In this document: one piece after another, positions 22,781 through 34,341 of the stretch | How the letters are laid out: the number at the start of each line of letters is the position of its first letter | Numbering within the stretch: the first letter of the stretch is position 1 | From: Kalmusia sp. IMI 367209 | Lineage: Eukaryota; Ascomycota; Dothideomycetes; Pleosporales; Didymosphaeriaceae | Length of the DNA stretch: 64,000 nucleotides | Reading direction: 5' to 3' | NCBI GenBank assembly: GCA_027946365.1 | Contig: JAPEUQ010000005.1 | Span: 1,612,001-1,676,000, forward strand | Translations under genes and position numbers: made by a program | The notes under the pieces: generated by a model | What the model saw: only the letters and a program-made list of their open reading frames with translations | Told to the model about the DNA's origin: nothing | The model's database searches: none

Positions 22781-23134
22781 GGTCGAAGTCTTTTGGACAG
22801 TTGGCTATTCGCAGCGTGGAAATATACTCACATTATATATCATCCAAAATACAGAGGTTGCAACAATTATTGCGTAATTAATGTCCGTATAGTCAGTATT
22901 GTGCCTTCCTCCAAGCCTCGAATTCCAGAAAGACAATTGGGATTGCCGATGGACTGAAATAGATTTTACCGTCTTCATACTTTCTTCGCAGGGGAATATT
23001 CCGGACCGCATCCAATTCGATACGGCCGTTCTATCCTCGGCTACCATTTCGGGTCCTGGAGACTCGTTCACTCTTCCACCTCGACGTCAATCATGATAGT
23101 GCTCTCTATGTGTTGATATTGGTGAGGGCAGATA
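22781..23134. other. Short convergent spacer
   Basis: 354 bp between converging genes; nothing seen. Confidence 0.4.
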
Positions 23135-24576
23135 CTAATTGTTTATACTGGAGTCACATTCGCCGCAAAACATATCCATATAGCGGACAAGGGGCCCCTG
23201 GTCCCTGAATCCGCTATCAACCCTAGTGCCGTACCGTTGCTCGGTGGATCTAAGTCGTGAATACACGGTGAAAGCATCGGGTCGTTTTACAGGAATTTGT
23301 TGCACCATATCGCTGCATATAAGAGTGAGGTACAGCAATCGTCCAGAGAAGTTACGGGATTGCATTTTTTTCATTTCTGCTTCAATTAGATCCAAACTCT
23401 CCCCGAAACACATTATTGCGGCCGGTAATCGGCCTAAGGATTCACCCGAAGGCAACGGTCCACTCAAGGCCGAGTAAATTTCGACGAAAACACAGCCGAG
23501 TGAAAAGATGTCAGACTTCGAATTTCTGTCGTCGTGATCAAGTACTTCCGGAGCAGCATATCGTCGCGTGAGCGCGTTAGGTCTTCCTGAAGTAGTACTG
23601 TGACCTAACAGACTGGAATCTAGTGAATGGCCAAAGTCTGTATAAATAACTCTGCCTTTATGTATGAGAATATTCCGCGGTTTTATGTCCTTATGGCGGA
23701 CTTTTTGTTTGTGCATGAAGGCCAGGCCACTGGCTAAACAGCCGAAGGCTCGCCATAGAATAGCTGAACCCATGACATTATCAGTGAACCATTGCTCTCG
23801 GTATTGTCGCAAGAAGTCTTCCAAGTCACCGCTATCGGCTACAGGCTCTAGGATCAGCCCGAAATCACGCTTGTCGATATATGTAGCGAACACGCGTATA
23901 ATGTGTCGATGGCTCTCCAAGCTGCGGATGATTTTAACTTCGTTGTTGAAGATACGTCTCCGATCTTCACTGCCGAATGTGCCCGGAATGCGGATAGTTT
24001 TTCGAGCGAACGCGACGCCGGAACGAACATCTGTGACTTTCTCTACAAAGCCGTTATGTCCATAGCCGAGTACCCCTTGGTGTTGATATGGTAATACGTC
24101 GTCAGCCTTGAGCGAGTAATCCCCTCCTTTTTCAATAACTAGTATGTCTGTGCGGAACTGCGTCAAAATAATGTCATTACAATTGGTCATTGCACGTCTG
24201 CCTTACCTCGCAATGAGGCGGGCCAGGCCTCTACAACGATGTTCTCATACAATCTCGACTCTTCTTGCGATTTGAAGAAAGGGCTATGTACGTCCGCCGA
24301 TGAGCCCACTGGCAATCCTGTCGACGAGCCTACTCTAATTCCTCCGGTCAAGGACACATACTGCCTACGTGTGCCTGCTAAGGGTGGCAACGATGACATG
24401 GACGTCGGGGGCTGCTCTTCGAGGTGTGAATTGCCTGATGATTCATGTCCAGCCAACAAATTCTCCAGATTAAAGAGCCTTTCCCTGGGAAGAGTGTTGT
24501 AGTGTTCGGGGTCATGATGGAGGCAGTGATAGCCGCGACCATCAAATTGGGCGCCGCAGGTTGTGCAAAACGGCAT
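23135..24576 (-). CDS. Protein kinase with N-terminal Cys/His zinc-binding motif
   Basis: Two exons (24576-24207, 24147-23135), 460 aa, with a 59 bp intron joining phase 1 to phase 1. Residues 1-20 contain CTTCGAQFDGRGYHCLHH, a compact CxxC...CxxH zinc-ribbon-like motif. A linker of ~100 residues follows. The kinase domain has the Gly loop GYGHNGFVEKV, a VAFARK lysine, HKDIKPRN in place of HRD, TDFGHS (DFG) and RRYAAPEVLD (APE), so all catalytic residues are present. It resembles the expanded fungal-specific kinase families rather than any conserved signalling kinase. Substrate and localisation are unknown. Confidence 0.85.
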
Positions 24577-24945
24577 TCTGGTGGAGTTGATCGTCTTGAC
24601 TACAGCCGGGACTTGTTCGAGAGTCCGGAAGTGGGGTTCTCCGAGGTGAGATGTTGTTAGGCTGCAAATGTGGAGTTATGTTCGCTGCGCCACCACCTGA
24701 AGGTGGCTGCCATCAATGCAAATGATTCGCTACAAGATACCAGGATGCTGCCTTACATGAAGTCCTCAGGCTATGACAGGCTCTGGCAGGTTGTAGACTC
24801 GGCACGTAACTGTGTGACGGATGACTGAGAAAGGTAGTGATTCAGTTTCAACATCATCGCCGACACACAGTTCCCCTTTTCACATTCACACTTTCCATAC
24901 GAAACAAACACCTTATTCACAAGCTACATGCTGCTTCCTCGCCCT
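24577..24945. other. Spacer, no gene seen
   Basis: 369 bp between same-strand genes; the CBM1 gene 3' flank and the kinase promoter. Confidence 0.4.
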
Positions 24946-25769
24946 CTAGTTGTTCGCCGTCTTATCGTTATAATAATGAATCGTCTGATCCGCACACCCA
25001 CTAGGCGTCTGATACGCATAGTTCCCTAGATTGATATACATCTGCTGCCCCGTGCACACATACCACGCGCTCGGATTCGGCCTCGTCACGCCAGCCACAC
25101 TCCACTGCAAATCGTCGCCCCCAAACTTAAATGTGCCATAAGTGTTCTGCTTCTCTGAGAAGCTCACCGCAAGCGACTCGTTGTTGATGCTGCGCGTCTC
25201 CGATACGGTAGCGTAGAGCAATTTGACGGCTTCTCCGGGCGCAGACACGAGTTGCACGAGCTGCCCATTTTGCACCTGAAATTGGCCGGCGGTCGTGTAG
25301 TCGCCGAGGAGGGCGGGGCCGGTAGCATACAGTGGTTTGGTTTGCATGTATTTGTGGTAGTTGGGTGCGGCGACAGCGCGAATCCAGTAGTAGCCGCTTT
25401 GGAGGGTTTTGCCTGGGCCGGTCCCTGAGGGTGAGCCAGTTGCGGTCGGAGTACCAGCCGTTGTGGCAGCAGGGTTGCTGGGCTCAGGAACTGGGTCTAC
25501 AGGCACGGCCCCTGGTTGGCATTGTGAGTAGTAGTCGCTGAAGAGGCGTTAGTGAAAGGGATGAAGATTGAGAAACGACGAACTTGATGACGACGCAGCC
25601 GGAACCCGTGGCGCACTGAGTATCACCTGAGTAGCTTACTCCACCACCTTTGAGACCAATTAGCTATGGTTCTGGATGATCTACGTGGTGATGTACATTG
25701 TTGCCAGTCTCCCACGGCTGATGCTGTGCCTGCTAACACCGCTAGTGCGACCGCTGAAAAGTGATGCAT
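24946..25769 (-). CDS. Secreted CBM1 (cellulose-binding) protein with novel C-terminal domain
   Basis: Three exons (25769-25697, 25647-25584, 25537-24946), 242 aa, with introns of 49 and 46 bp. A signal peptide is followed by a complete fungal CBM1 built only after splicing: QQCGGVSYSGDTQCATGSGC, then VVINDYYSQC, with all four Cys and the aromatic surface. A Pro/Thr/Ser/Gly linker (~65-90) leads to a ~150-residue domain (YYWIRAVAAPNYHKYMQT ... WYVCTGQQMYINLGNY) that I cannot assign to a catalytic family. It probably binds cellulose in plant material outside the cell. Whether the C-terminal part is catalytic or an adhesion/host-interface module is open. Confidence 0.85.
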
Positions 25770-26374
25770 CTTCACTCAAAACACACAATGAGCCTAAGAC
25801 AAGTGGAACTGAGGTAGCTCTGAACCCCTCAAATTTGAATTACAGAATATTTGAGCGAAAAGTAAACCTCTTCTATGGCGTCGGAGTTTCTCCTTTGCAT
25901 CCAGGCACGCGTGCATGTGATGCTACACATTTAGTGTTCGCAATGTTCATACCGTCGGTCCGTGGCAGCCGGTAGAAACCAGGTATATTAACGACCGGGA
26001 TGGGAAGCGAGTCTGGGGTCTATGCAAATAGATCGCATATACGTCGCCCACCCAATTCCAGCTAAGCTTGTTCAAAACAAGACTGCTAGTATATATTGGA
26101 GTGTGGAGCTTGGTCTGATATTGCACACCGTCGCACCAAGCAATATTCGCGGAGGAAGAATCGCCGTGTCCGCAAGACTGGTGTGACATGCTTGCTCTGC
26201 GAAGGAGTCGTCTACTTGGAGAGCCTAGATTTTGTCTGGAGTGGATGTGTTTCCGGGTTGCTGGATAGGTATGGCATGGGAGAGTTCCACACGGATCCCC
26301 CACGCCTCGTGGGCTATAGCCCGGCGACGAATCCGTTTCAGCGTTGACGTTGAGTGCCTTTTTTCCTCACCCGT
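25770..26374. other. Spacer, no gene seen
   Basis: About 600 bp without a supported gene. Confidence 0.4.
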
Positions 26375-26837
26375 TCAAACTGTCTCCTCTGCAACACCAC
26401 CAACGGGCTCCGGCCTTAACGAAAAGACAATCTTGTGCTTCACAATCTCTACAATCTCCAGCTCCTCCCCTCCTGCTTCCTCGCGCCGCATCCCCTCCTC
26501 CCTCTCCCATAACAACATCTCCGTCCCTGCTGCCCTCCTCTTCCTCAGTACTGCAAATGGCTTCCCAACTTCACTTCCCGCCATCCTCTGGTTCTTCCCC
26601 ACATATAAATATACCCTCTTCATCCACTTCGTATCGCCTCGCCATTGAGCTCAGGATTATATAGCGGAAACACAAGCTTGCCGACCTGTGTACTCAGACC
26701 GCGCGGGCATAGGCGTGAAGCGGATGTCGCCCTGAAGTTCCAGAAGCGCGAGGCCAGAGGGCGTGTGCAGGAGGGCGGAGCGGATTCGATTGGGTGGGGA
26801 CTTGCGAGCGGACGTGGGTGGAGGGGATTGTGGGCAT
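26375..26837 (-). pseudogene. CTF8-like gene, frame-broken
   Basis: Three reading frames on the reverse strand together spell a Ctf8-like protein, a subunit of the Ctf18-Dcc1-Ctf8 alternative clamp loader in sister-chromatid cohesion. An ATG at 26837 opens MPTIPSTHV. A second frame carries SALLHTPSGLALLELQGDIR. A third carries TQVGKLVFPLYNPE. A fourth segment reads TKWMKRVYLYVGKNQRMAG, then KPFAVLRKR and ends LEIVEIVKHKIVFSLRPEPV. The order is right but each junction needs a one- or two-base shift, and the GEVKK region also looks gapped. I see no splice sites that repair it. Either a decayed copy or a local run of assembly indels; neighbouring genes are in good frame. Confidence 0.6.
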
Positions 26838-27285
26838 GATGAGATGTATCTTGGAGAATATGAGGCGACTGAGTAGCTGAGAAGATTTGCACAGTCGCAT
26901 GCGCTGCAACGAATGGTGGTGTTGTGGATTGGGAGCAGGGTTGTTTAGCGGGGCAGGATGGCCCACGCGACGCGTTTTGTCCGTGCGCACTTTGCACTCA
27001 CCTGTGGATTATGATATATATATATATATATGACAAAGTCATCGTTCCGAATAAGAGTCAACTTAATTCAGTCAAACCACAATTTTTAGTACGCAGAAGC
27101 GTGATAATACAATATCATGCGGATGCCGAAATAATTGAAGACACTGGTTCGTTACCCAGGTCCATTGTACCAATCAAACATTTCACACATGCCGTAGGAA
27201 GAGCACATCATATATCATTGTCATATTATCCACTGACAAATTAAGCTACCACCCATGATCCTTATTACCTCACCAATCCGTCGCC
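26838..27285. other. Spacer with AT microsatellite
   Basis: Between the CTF8-like remnant and the ADH gene; contains (AT)n at 27014-27031. Confidence 0.45.
27014..27031 (+). repeat. (AT)9 microsatellite
   Basis: Uninterrupted AT dinucleotide run. Confidence 0.85.
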
Positions 27286-28476
27286 CTACGACCTCTGCCC
27301 AAATACCTTATCGAACCCAACAAGCGTCAGCCTAAACCTCACATTATCATTATTATACACCCTCTCCACCGCCTCCTTGCACCCCTTCTCGCTAATATCA
27401 ATCGTCTCCACCCAACTCTTGATGTTCTGCTTACTCGCCAGCTCAAACATCTCCTCCATCTCAGGCCTGTTTCCAATATGGCTGGCGCCCATGTAGCACC
27501 CATTAGGCGCGAACGCCTTCGCATCCAGCGCCTGCAGCGGCTTGTCGGGAAAGCCGACCATGTGGAAGGTACCGTTCACCTTGAGCGTGGAGAAGTAGTC
27601 GGGCAGGTTGAACTTGTCGGTTGCGTCGGCGCAGTTGAGGATGATATCGAATTGGAAGGCCCAGGGCTCGAACCATTTCTCCTCGGAGGTGATGATGAAG
27701 TCTTTGGCACCGAGCTTGAGGGCATCGTCTTTCTTGTTGGCGGAATGCGAGATTACGTAGGTTTCTGCGCCGAGCGCATTAGACCAGAGGACGCCAAAGT
27801 GGCCAAGACCGCCCCTGGGGATGAGATTAGAAAAGAGTTTTTGGTTTTTCCAAGGCTAACTTACAATCCTACAATGGCGACCTTCTTGCCCTTGCCGGCT
27901 CCTAACCGCTTGAGAGGAGAAAATGTGGTCAAACCGGCGCACAGCATCGGCGCCGCAATAGAAGTGTCGAGGTTATCCGGAATCTTAAAGGTAAAATACT
28001 CATGGGAGCGAATGTGGCTTGAGTAACCACCTTGTGCTATTGTGCCATCCTTGTGGGGTGCACCGTATGTATCAATGGCGTTGGGGCAGTAGTTCTCCTG
28101 ATCTGCTTTGCATTGTGCGCATGTGAGATCCGCACCAATCTGCGCACCAACACCAGCACGGTCGCCAACCTTCAGGTTCTTGACCTTGGAGCCGACCTTG
28201 ACGACTTTTCCGATCACTTCGTGGCCTACACAGAGCGGCAGAGGGATGTCATCTCCCCAGCCGCCCGTGATAGTGTGTACATCGGAAGCACAGACACCGC
28301 AGGCGTCGATGGCGATATCGACATCGTAGTCTTCGAACTTCTTAAGTGGGAGCTAGCAGCCGTGTCAGAAGGTGTGAATTCATTGTAAGGTCTGATCCTA
28401 CCTCTTGTCGCTTAAAAGTGCTCCAGTTCTTAATGTCGGTGACGGCGAACGCGTCAGTAGTCTCGGGGTAGGGCAT
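27286..28476 (-). CDS. Zinc alcohol dehydrogenase, cinnamyl alcohol/ADH6-ADH7 type
   Basis: Three exons (28476-28402, 28352-27865, 27814-27286), 363 aa, with introns of 49 and 50 bp. Catalytic zinc residues are in CGVCASDVH and GHEVIGKVV. Structural zinc cysteines are in the CAQCKADQENYC region. The NADP-binding Rossmann motif GLGGLGHFGV is restored across the last intron. The length is typical of medium-chain dehydrogenases of the yeast ADH6/ADH7 and cinnamyl alcohol dehydrogenase group, which reduce aromatic and branched aldehydes using NADPH in the cytosol. The preferred substrate is unknown. Confidence 0.92.
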
Positions 28477-29677
28477 ATTAGAGATTTTTGGTATCAAAAA
28501 TTAGAGATATAGTCGTGCGAACGCAACAATCTATGATTTAAAGGCAAAGGATGTGGGATCAAACTGTCGAGGGTCGCGCCGTATTTCAACCCCACGCAAG
28601 CACTCTCTGTACCTAGTGGTAGGGGTTTAGTGAGGTCATGGTCCGACAGAGATCGGGTCTATCTCCGTTGTGGCCCGTATCGTAGCGTTCTTGCTACTTG
28701 TCTGATTGGCGCAGTTGAGCCGCTGGCCTCTTTGTGCCCCAATGTGGATTATCGTCACTCGAGCGTCAACGATTTCGATGCATCGTTGACGTATCAAATA
28801 AGCTGCTAAGGTCGTTGCCGCTCTTCAGGCCATTGCCACTGGTCCAGCCCTTGAGGAACACAGGAAAGAAGTCCGAATCCACAATACACATAATTCTAGC
28901 TCGTTGATTGCGCTGGATTTTCTTCGGACGGAAGGTATGCCGAGGTCCCCACGCGCATCAAGCCTCATTTCCTTACTAAGGAATGCTGCGTATGTGACGT
29001 TGTTCCGATCGCGTTCCGATTCCGATGTCACGTTAGCGCGTCCGGCAGCGCCACAGTATTCCTCTACAACACTGCACTGCTGCCGAATAACGTCTTGTGT
29101 GTATTGCCCAAGTCTACCACCGACTCTTCTTCACTCTTTTTCATTATCATAGAAACCTCAATGAGCTCTTCTGGGAACCTTTCCATTCCCTTCCAGCTTC
29201 GTAAAGATACATGGAACTTCGTCGTGACTTGCCCAGTTGGTAACAGTAGCCTGTCATGGAGTTGCTTAAATGCTACCTGCCGAAATGTAACAATGCCATG
29301 CGATCGGTAGCCCTGGATAAATCAACCACTCTCATGATAGAAGCGACATCTGGATACCTGTATTGAGATCTGGCAGCTTCAAGCTCGCACGTTGCTACCC
29401 CGCAAACGCGGGGTAGCAATTGGATCATCGTCCGGCCTTCCGATTTAGGCTTCCCGTATCATGTGCGGACTTCCTTTACCAGGCGCTCTTCGCCTTGCGA
29501 CTGACCAAGGAACAAATGCGTAAAGCTTGTGAGTTGCTTGTTGAAGAGAAGCCGGAGCGCTAAAAACGGCAGTGCCGCGGCTGCGAAATGGAACTCTGAG
29601 CTTAACACGTCGCCACTTTGTGCACCAGCTTCTCTTTATTATCAGTCTCACCACCAGCTTCGAATATCACATTAAAC
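28477..29677. other. Divergent promoter region of two dehydrogenase genes
   Basis: About 1.2 kb between the outward-facing ADH genes; no gene. Holds a perfect 12-bp inverted repeat at 29392-29419. Confidence 0.45.
29392..29419. repeat. Perfect 12-bp inverted repeat (hairpin) upstream of dehydrogenase gene
   Basis: TTGCTACCCCGC and its exact reverse complement are separated by AAAC, about 260 bp upstream of the ATG at 29678. It could be a zinc-cluster factor site (CCCCGC/GCGGGG arms) or a structured element. Confidence 0.6.
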
Positions 29678-30964
29678 ATGGCCACCGACACCCAGACGAT
29701 GAAGGCAGTCCGTTTTCATGGACAGCGTGACCTACGATTCGAGGACATAGCAATTCCAACGGTAGCAAAAGGAAGAGTGAAGATAAGGCCTGCATGGGTT
29801 GGAATCTGCGGTAGTGGTAAGTAGTTTCTGTGTCTATCCTATTGTAGGTCAAGCTTACGAGCAGTATAGACCTACATGAGTATCTTGGTGGACCAGGCCT
29901 ATGCCCTACGACGCCACACCCGATCACCGGGGAGACAGTGCCTTTGACATTTGGCCACGAATTTAGTGGAACAATAGAGGAAGTTGGAGAAGGAGTGGAT
30001 GAATGGAAAGTGGGCGACCGCGTCTCGGTTCAGCCCATCATATACGATGGAACATGCGGTGCTTGTCTGGATAACCTGCACAACTGCTGTTGGAGTAATG
30101 GGTTCATCGGACTGAGCGGTACGTACGAGCTGGAGTGCTTTAGCCTGAGGACGAAGCTAACACCAACAGGCTGGGGTGGTGGCCTTTCTGAGCATGTTGT
30201 TGTACCGACTTCGGCCTTATATCGTCTTCCCGCAAATGTCCCACTACAGATAGGAGGTAATGACTCTTGGATCTTGGAGATAAATTGCGCTGATAAATAT
30301 AGCGCTGGTGGAACCGCTTTCGGTTGGATGGCACGCCGTTAAGACCAGTCCTTTCAAGAAGGGCGACTCTGTCTTGATCCTCGGAGGTGGACCTATTGGT
30401 ATCGCTGTGACGCTAGCTCTCCAGGCGAAAGGAGCAGACAAGATCATCGTCTCAGAGGTTAGCCGCAAGCGACAAGAGTTTGCGAAGAACTTTGGCGCGC
30501 ACCATATTCTCGACCCCACCAAGGAAGATATAGTCAAGAGGTGTAGAGAGATCTGCGATGGCCAAGGTGTTCATGTCGTGTTCGATTGCGCTGGTGTTCA
30601 AGTTGCCTTGGACGCAGCCGTTGAAGCTACGCGCGCCCGAGGAACGATCGTCAACGTCGCTATTTGGGAGAAACCGTGTACGATCACGCCAAATCTCTTC
30701 ACGTTCAAGGAGAGGCGTTATATGGGCGTTGCGACATTTCAAGTGGGAGATTTCCAAGAAGTTATCGTAGGTGCCTTTCTTCGCGTTTCTGAACGGAGGC
30801 TAACAAACGTGCAGGATGCCATTTCCGCTGGTAGTATGAAGCCGCACGATATGATCACGAGCCGAATCAAATTAGACGAGGTTGAGGAGAAAGGCTTTAA
30901 GACGCTAATCAACGATAAGGATAACCAAGTCAAGATCTTGGTGGAGGTGGGAGGCGACGATTAA
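29678..30964 (+). CDS. Zinc-dependent polyol/butanediol dehydrogenase (MDR family)
   Basis: Five exons (29678-29816, 29870-30118, 30170-30256, 30303-30766, 30815-30964), 362 aa, with introns of 46-53 bp and all phases consistent. Catalytic zinc ligands appear in ICGSDLHEY (spliced) and TFGHEFSG; structural zinc cysteines in CGACLDNLHNC. Cofactor motif is LGGGPIGIAV, followed by an acidic residue pattern typical of NAD. The sequence fits fungal (R,R)-butanediol or sorbitol/xylitol dehydrogenase-like enzymes, which oxidise a secondary alcohol to a ketone in the cytosol. It diverges from the ADH gene on its left. Confidence 0.9.
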
Positions 30965-31778
30965 GAAGCGTAACCAAAGAGCACCTTGCTGTCAGATTAG
31001 CTGGATTTACGCGTTGGTCGCACGCTAGTGTGTAGGCTTATTCGATCAGATTGATATGATGCTCCGCAGCTAGTACGTAGTATACTCGGGCGATACCCAA
31101 TGGCCTTTTTTAGTTCACCCAGTCGTGATATTTGCGAGGAGATCTGAAGTGAACCGTGTCCGGTGACAAGTGTGATGTCCGCGCTAGTGGAACTCTTTGA
31201 CGTTGTTTCGACTTCAAGGTTTCGAGATGAAAATGCAGGGACAACGTGGACTACCGAGCCGTCTCTTCCGTGATCTGAGCCTGTTCTGCTCACGTGGAAC
31301 ATGTGATGTTGAGGCGCGTGTGTGACCTCGTATGCATGTGGAATTTTACCTCAGCGATCGAGGCTTGCCTGTGTGGCTCAATGGTGACGCATCCCTGCGT
31401 TAGTCGCTTGTGGCAGCTTGGCCATGATCTTTGCCAGCTTCGCTAAAGGGCAGTCATGACAGAAACGTGCGTGAGTGGACTCTTGCATCGGAGAAAAACT
31501 TGGAGTTGGCCTTTGCGTGAGTGGTGGAAGCTGTCCAGGGTCCACAAATGACGTCGCACTGCCACAAACGGAAGGCTCGTGCGCGTCGATCGGCAAGGCA
31601 AGAACAAGGCTGGTGCTGGGCCTCAGGGCTGCGTCATCGCGTTTGCCAAAGGGACATATAATGCTCCCTTCGTTTGCAGAACTTGCGATACTCATCTCTA
31701 GTATTCGCGCCGATCCTACAGCTTCTGCCCCATCTTTGCCTAATTTCTTTTCGTGCTCTCTTTGAGATATCCTCCACC
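30965..31778. other. Intergenic region, no gene seen
   Basis: About 800 bp; short frames with no recognisable domain. Confidence 0.4.
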
Positions 31779-32657
31779 ATGGCACTCGGAGGCGCTGCAC
31801 TGAAGCTCTTCCAAACCATCCTCTATGCCATCGAATTTTGCTGTGCGGGTATCATTCTCGGCATCTACAGCTACTTCCTAGCAACTCTCGCCGATCGTGA
31901 TCTCACTATCTACACATGGGCAAAAGCTGTTGAGGGCATGTCAGGCGCCGCAGTCCTGTACACCATCTTTGCAGTCCTCCTCACGTGCTGCTTGGGCGGC
32001 AAGTCGTTCTTTGCCTTGATCGCCATGCTCCTGGACCTCCTGTTTTGCGGAGCCTTCATTGCTATCGCGGTCCTCACTCGCGATGGAGCCCACAAGTGCA
32101 GCGGCTATGTTCGCACCCCGCTCGGAAACGGCCAGTCAAACAGCAAGCAGGGTTTCGATAATGCCCAGGGCGACCAGCAGTATACGTACGCTGTGTCTCT
32201 AGGTACTGCCTGCAGACTCAACACCGCCTGTTTCGCCGTCGCTATCCTCGGAGCGTAAGTCAGCTGATAATCGTCTTTTGACCTCTTTATTGACCATCGT
32301 AGTCTGCTCTTCCTCCTTTCTACCCTTGTTCAGCTCGCCCTTGCGCGTCATCATAAGAAGGAGAAGCGCTTTGGTCCTAGCCCTGCCAATAACTACACCA
32401 GTGGCCGTAGCAAGGGATTTTTCGGGCGTCGCAAGGCCAATCGCGGCGGCCTCCGTGACCCCGAAATGTCTGCGGGAGCTGGTACCCTCGCTCCTGGAAC
32501 CCATGATGTTCGACCATCGCACGACACTGCCTACACAGGTTCTACTGTTGCTCCTAACGGCGTCTATGAACCCACCCACAAGCCTATCACTGGTGGATAC
32601 CATACCGCGCCGACCGGTACCTATGCCACGCACAACACGCCTGCCACCAACTACTAG
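31779..32657 (+). CDS. MARVEL-domain-like four-helix membrane protein
   Basis: Two exons (31779-32254, 32303-32657), 276 aa, with a 48 bp intron. Four hydrophobic helices are visible: ~8-40, ~55-75, ~80-100 and one reconstituted across the splice (CFAVAILGA + LLFLLSTLVQLALA). A soluble basic then Gly/Thr/His-rich tail of ~90 residues follows, ending PATNY. The topology and length match fungal MARVEL-like plasma-membrane proteins of unknown detailed role (membrane apposition, eisosome-type organisation). The start ATG has a CCACC Kozak context. Confidence 0.85.
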
Positions 32658-32988
32658 GAATAGTCCCTTGAGTTCTTAATCTTGAGATTGGACCATGAGA
32701 ATGTTTAATTCACTTTTGTTCTGTATGAATATTGATGTTGCATACGATACCAGGAAACAAAGCATTTTTCCACAACAAGTTGTTGAATAGGAGTCAGTTG
32801 AAGGATAGGTGTGTTGTATGATAAACCATGATGAACGTAATAATTAATACGATATTTCGAATTTAAAGTACATTTTTGTGATGCTATAACTTATTCGCCA
32901 ACAAATGGTCCTCCTACCATTACATAACTTTCATTCAAAGGGTATCGTAAACGCCAAACTCCGTAGAGCATCAATTGACCCGATAGTC
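32658..32988. other. Convergent 3' spacer
   Basis: AT-rich convergent spacer between the MARVEL and MHF1 genes; nothing seen. Confidence 0.4.
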
Positions 32989-33478
32989 TTACTGCTTCGC
33001 ACTCCCTTTGCCCTTAGCACCCGCAGGTCGACCCCTCTTTTTGGGCTGCATGTGCGACTCACCCCTCCCCTCAGCTGCCTTCATTTGGTCGAGCTCTTCT
33101 TTCAGCATGATTTCGAGGGCCTCGTTACGCCGGGCCAGTAGCATAACGTCGTCGGCATTGATGACTTTGCGGCCGGCGTGTTTGGAGAACACCTCCAGGT
33201 CACGCGCTGAATTTGCTGCATGGCGAATTAGGATAAGGAATGTAAGGGTGAAGAAAGGGCTGTGTACCGATTTGGGTGTACACGAGTTCAGTCAGTGCAC
33301 CGATGAACTGTGGGGTTGCGTTGAAGTCTTCCGCGCCTTCATTGTCGACGAATTGGCCGATTGAGTACCACAGCGCGGCTTTCAGGCCCTAGGGTTGGAT
33401 CAGCTGAATCGGCTCTGTCACTCGATACAGACTTAAACCTACCTCCTCGCGCTCGAGCGCCTCCTCATTCGAAGCCAT
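32989..33478 (-). CDS. MHF1: MHF1 / CENP-S histone-fold protein
   Basis: Three exons (33478-33443, 33388-33268, 33215-32989), 127 aa, with introns of 54 and 52 bp. The histone fold reads LKAALWYSIGQFVD, TPQFIGALTELVYTQI, then ARDLEVFSKHAGRK and VINADDVMLLARRNEAL, the CENP-S/TAF9-like pattern. A basic KKRGRPAGAKGKG tail (AT-hook-like) follows. MHF1 pairs with MHF2/CENP-X to bind branched DNA with the Fanconi-type helicase and also works at the inner kinetochore. An in-frame ATG at 33571 would add 31 residues; I chose 33478 for family length. Confidence 0.93.
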
Positions 33479-33891
33479 TGTCGCAGCGATTGACAGGCTG
33501 CTTGAGCGAGGGGTGTTCACGACGCGTAGGAGGACGCGCCGGCCCGAAATCTGGCCGATTGGGTCGCGCATTCTGTCACCGCCTACGGTTCTGCCGTTTC
33601 AGACCCGCTTCGAGTGAGGCCGCGCGATTTTGTGAGCGCCATTTGTTGTTTGTCTGGGTCGAAATTCTTTTCTGTATTCTAAACAGTCACGGTGTACATA
33701 TAGCGCACCCGCGCACGTCACTCTTCTAGCATCTCTCGCAATTGCAAGTGATCGCTTGAGCATCCACCACGCCCGCCGAAGCAGCCTCAACAAAACAACA
33801 AAACAAATCGGCACCATCGTCTATAGCGAGCACCGTTGAACGATCCGTTACACATCCTCACACCCACGCCTCGCGCTACAAATCCTCCGAA
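33479..33891. other. Divergent promoter of MHF1 and PGA2-like genes
   Basis: 413 bp between two outward-facing housekeeping genes; no other feature. Confidence 0.5.
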
Positions 33892-34341
33892 ATGGCAGAC
33901 CAAACCTCACTTGGTGAACAAATCACCTTCTATAAAGACAACTTTGTCCGCAACATCACGGGGTCTTTCACGCGCCTCAAGCCTGAAGGCTGGATCCGCC
34001 TCGTCATGATCGTCGGCACCTACTGCCTGATCCGACCCTACCTCATGAAGCTCGGCGCACGCGCCCAAGAGCGCCAACACGCAAAAGACGCCGCGGCGCA
34101 GGCAGGTTCTGGCACAGAAGTGCACCCGAACGAGCTAAGGACGGGCAAGAAGTTTGCGATACCAGGTGTAGAGAGTGACGGGGAAGAGGAAGAGGAGGCG
34201 AAGCCGGCGGAGTGGGGGAAGAAGGCGAGAGTGAGACAGAGGAAGTTCATCAGAGAGACGATGGAAAAAGAAGAGCAGAGGCTGCAGGACGAGCAGGAAC
34301 AGGAGGACTTGAAGGATATTGCAGACCTGTTGGAGGATTAG
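33892..34341 (+). CDS. PGA2-like secretory/trafficking membrane protein
   Basis: Intronless, 149 aa. One membrane helix at ~32-52 (GWIRLVMIVGTYCLIRPYLM) is followed by a charged cytosolic domain with KFAIPGVESDGEEEEE, then WGKKARVRQRK and an acidic coiled-coil tail. This is the layout of yeast Pga2 (processing of Gas1 and ALP), an ER/nuclear-envelope protein needed for protein trafficking. The name rests on domain layout and motif memory, not on a search. Confidence 0.8.
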   Translation: MADQTSLGEQITFYKDNFVRNITGSFTRLKPEGWIRLVMIVGTYCLIRPYLMKLGARAQERQHAKDAAAQAGSGTEVHPNELRTGKKFAIPGVESDGEEEEEAKPAEWGKKARVRQRKFIRETMEKEEQRLQDEQEQEDLKDIADLLED

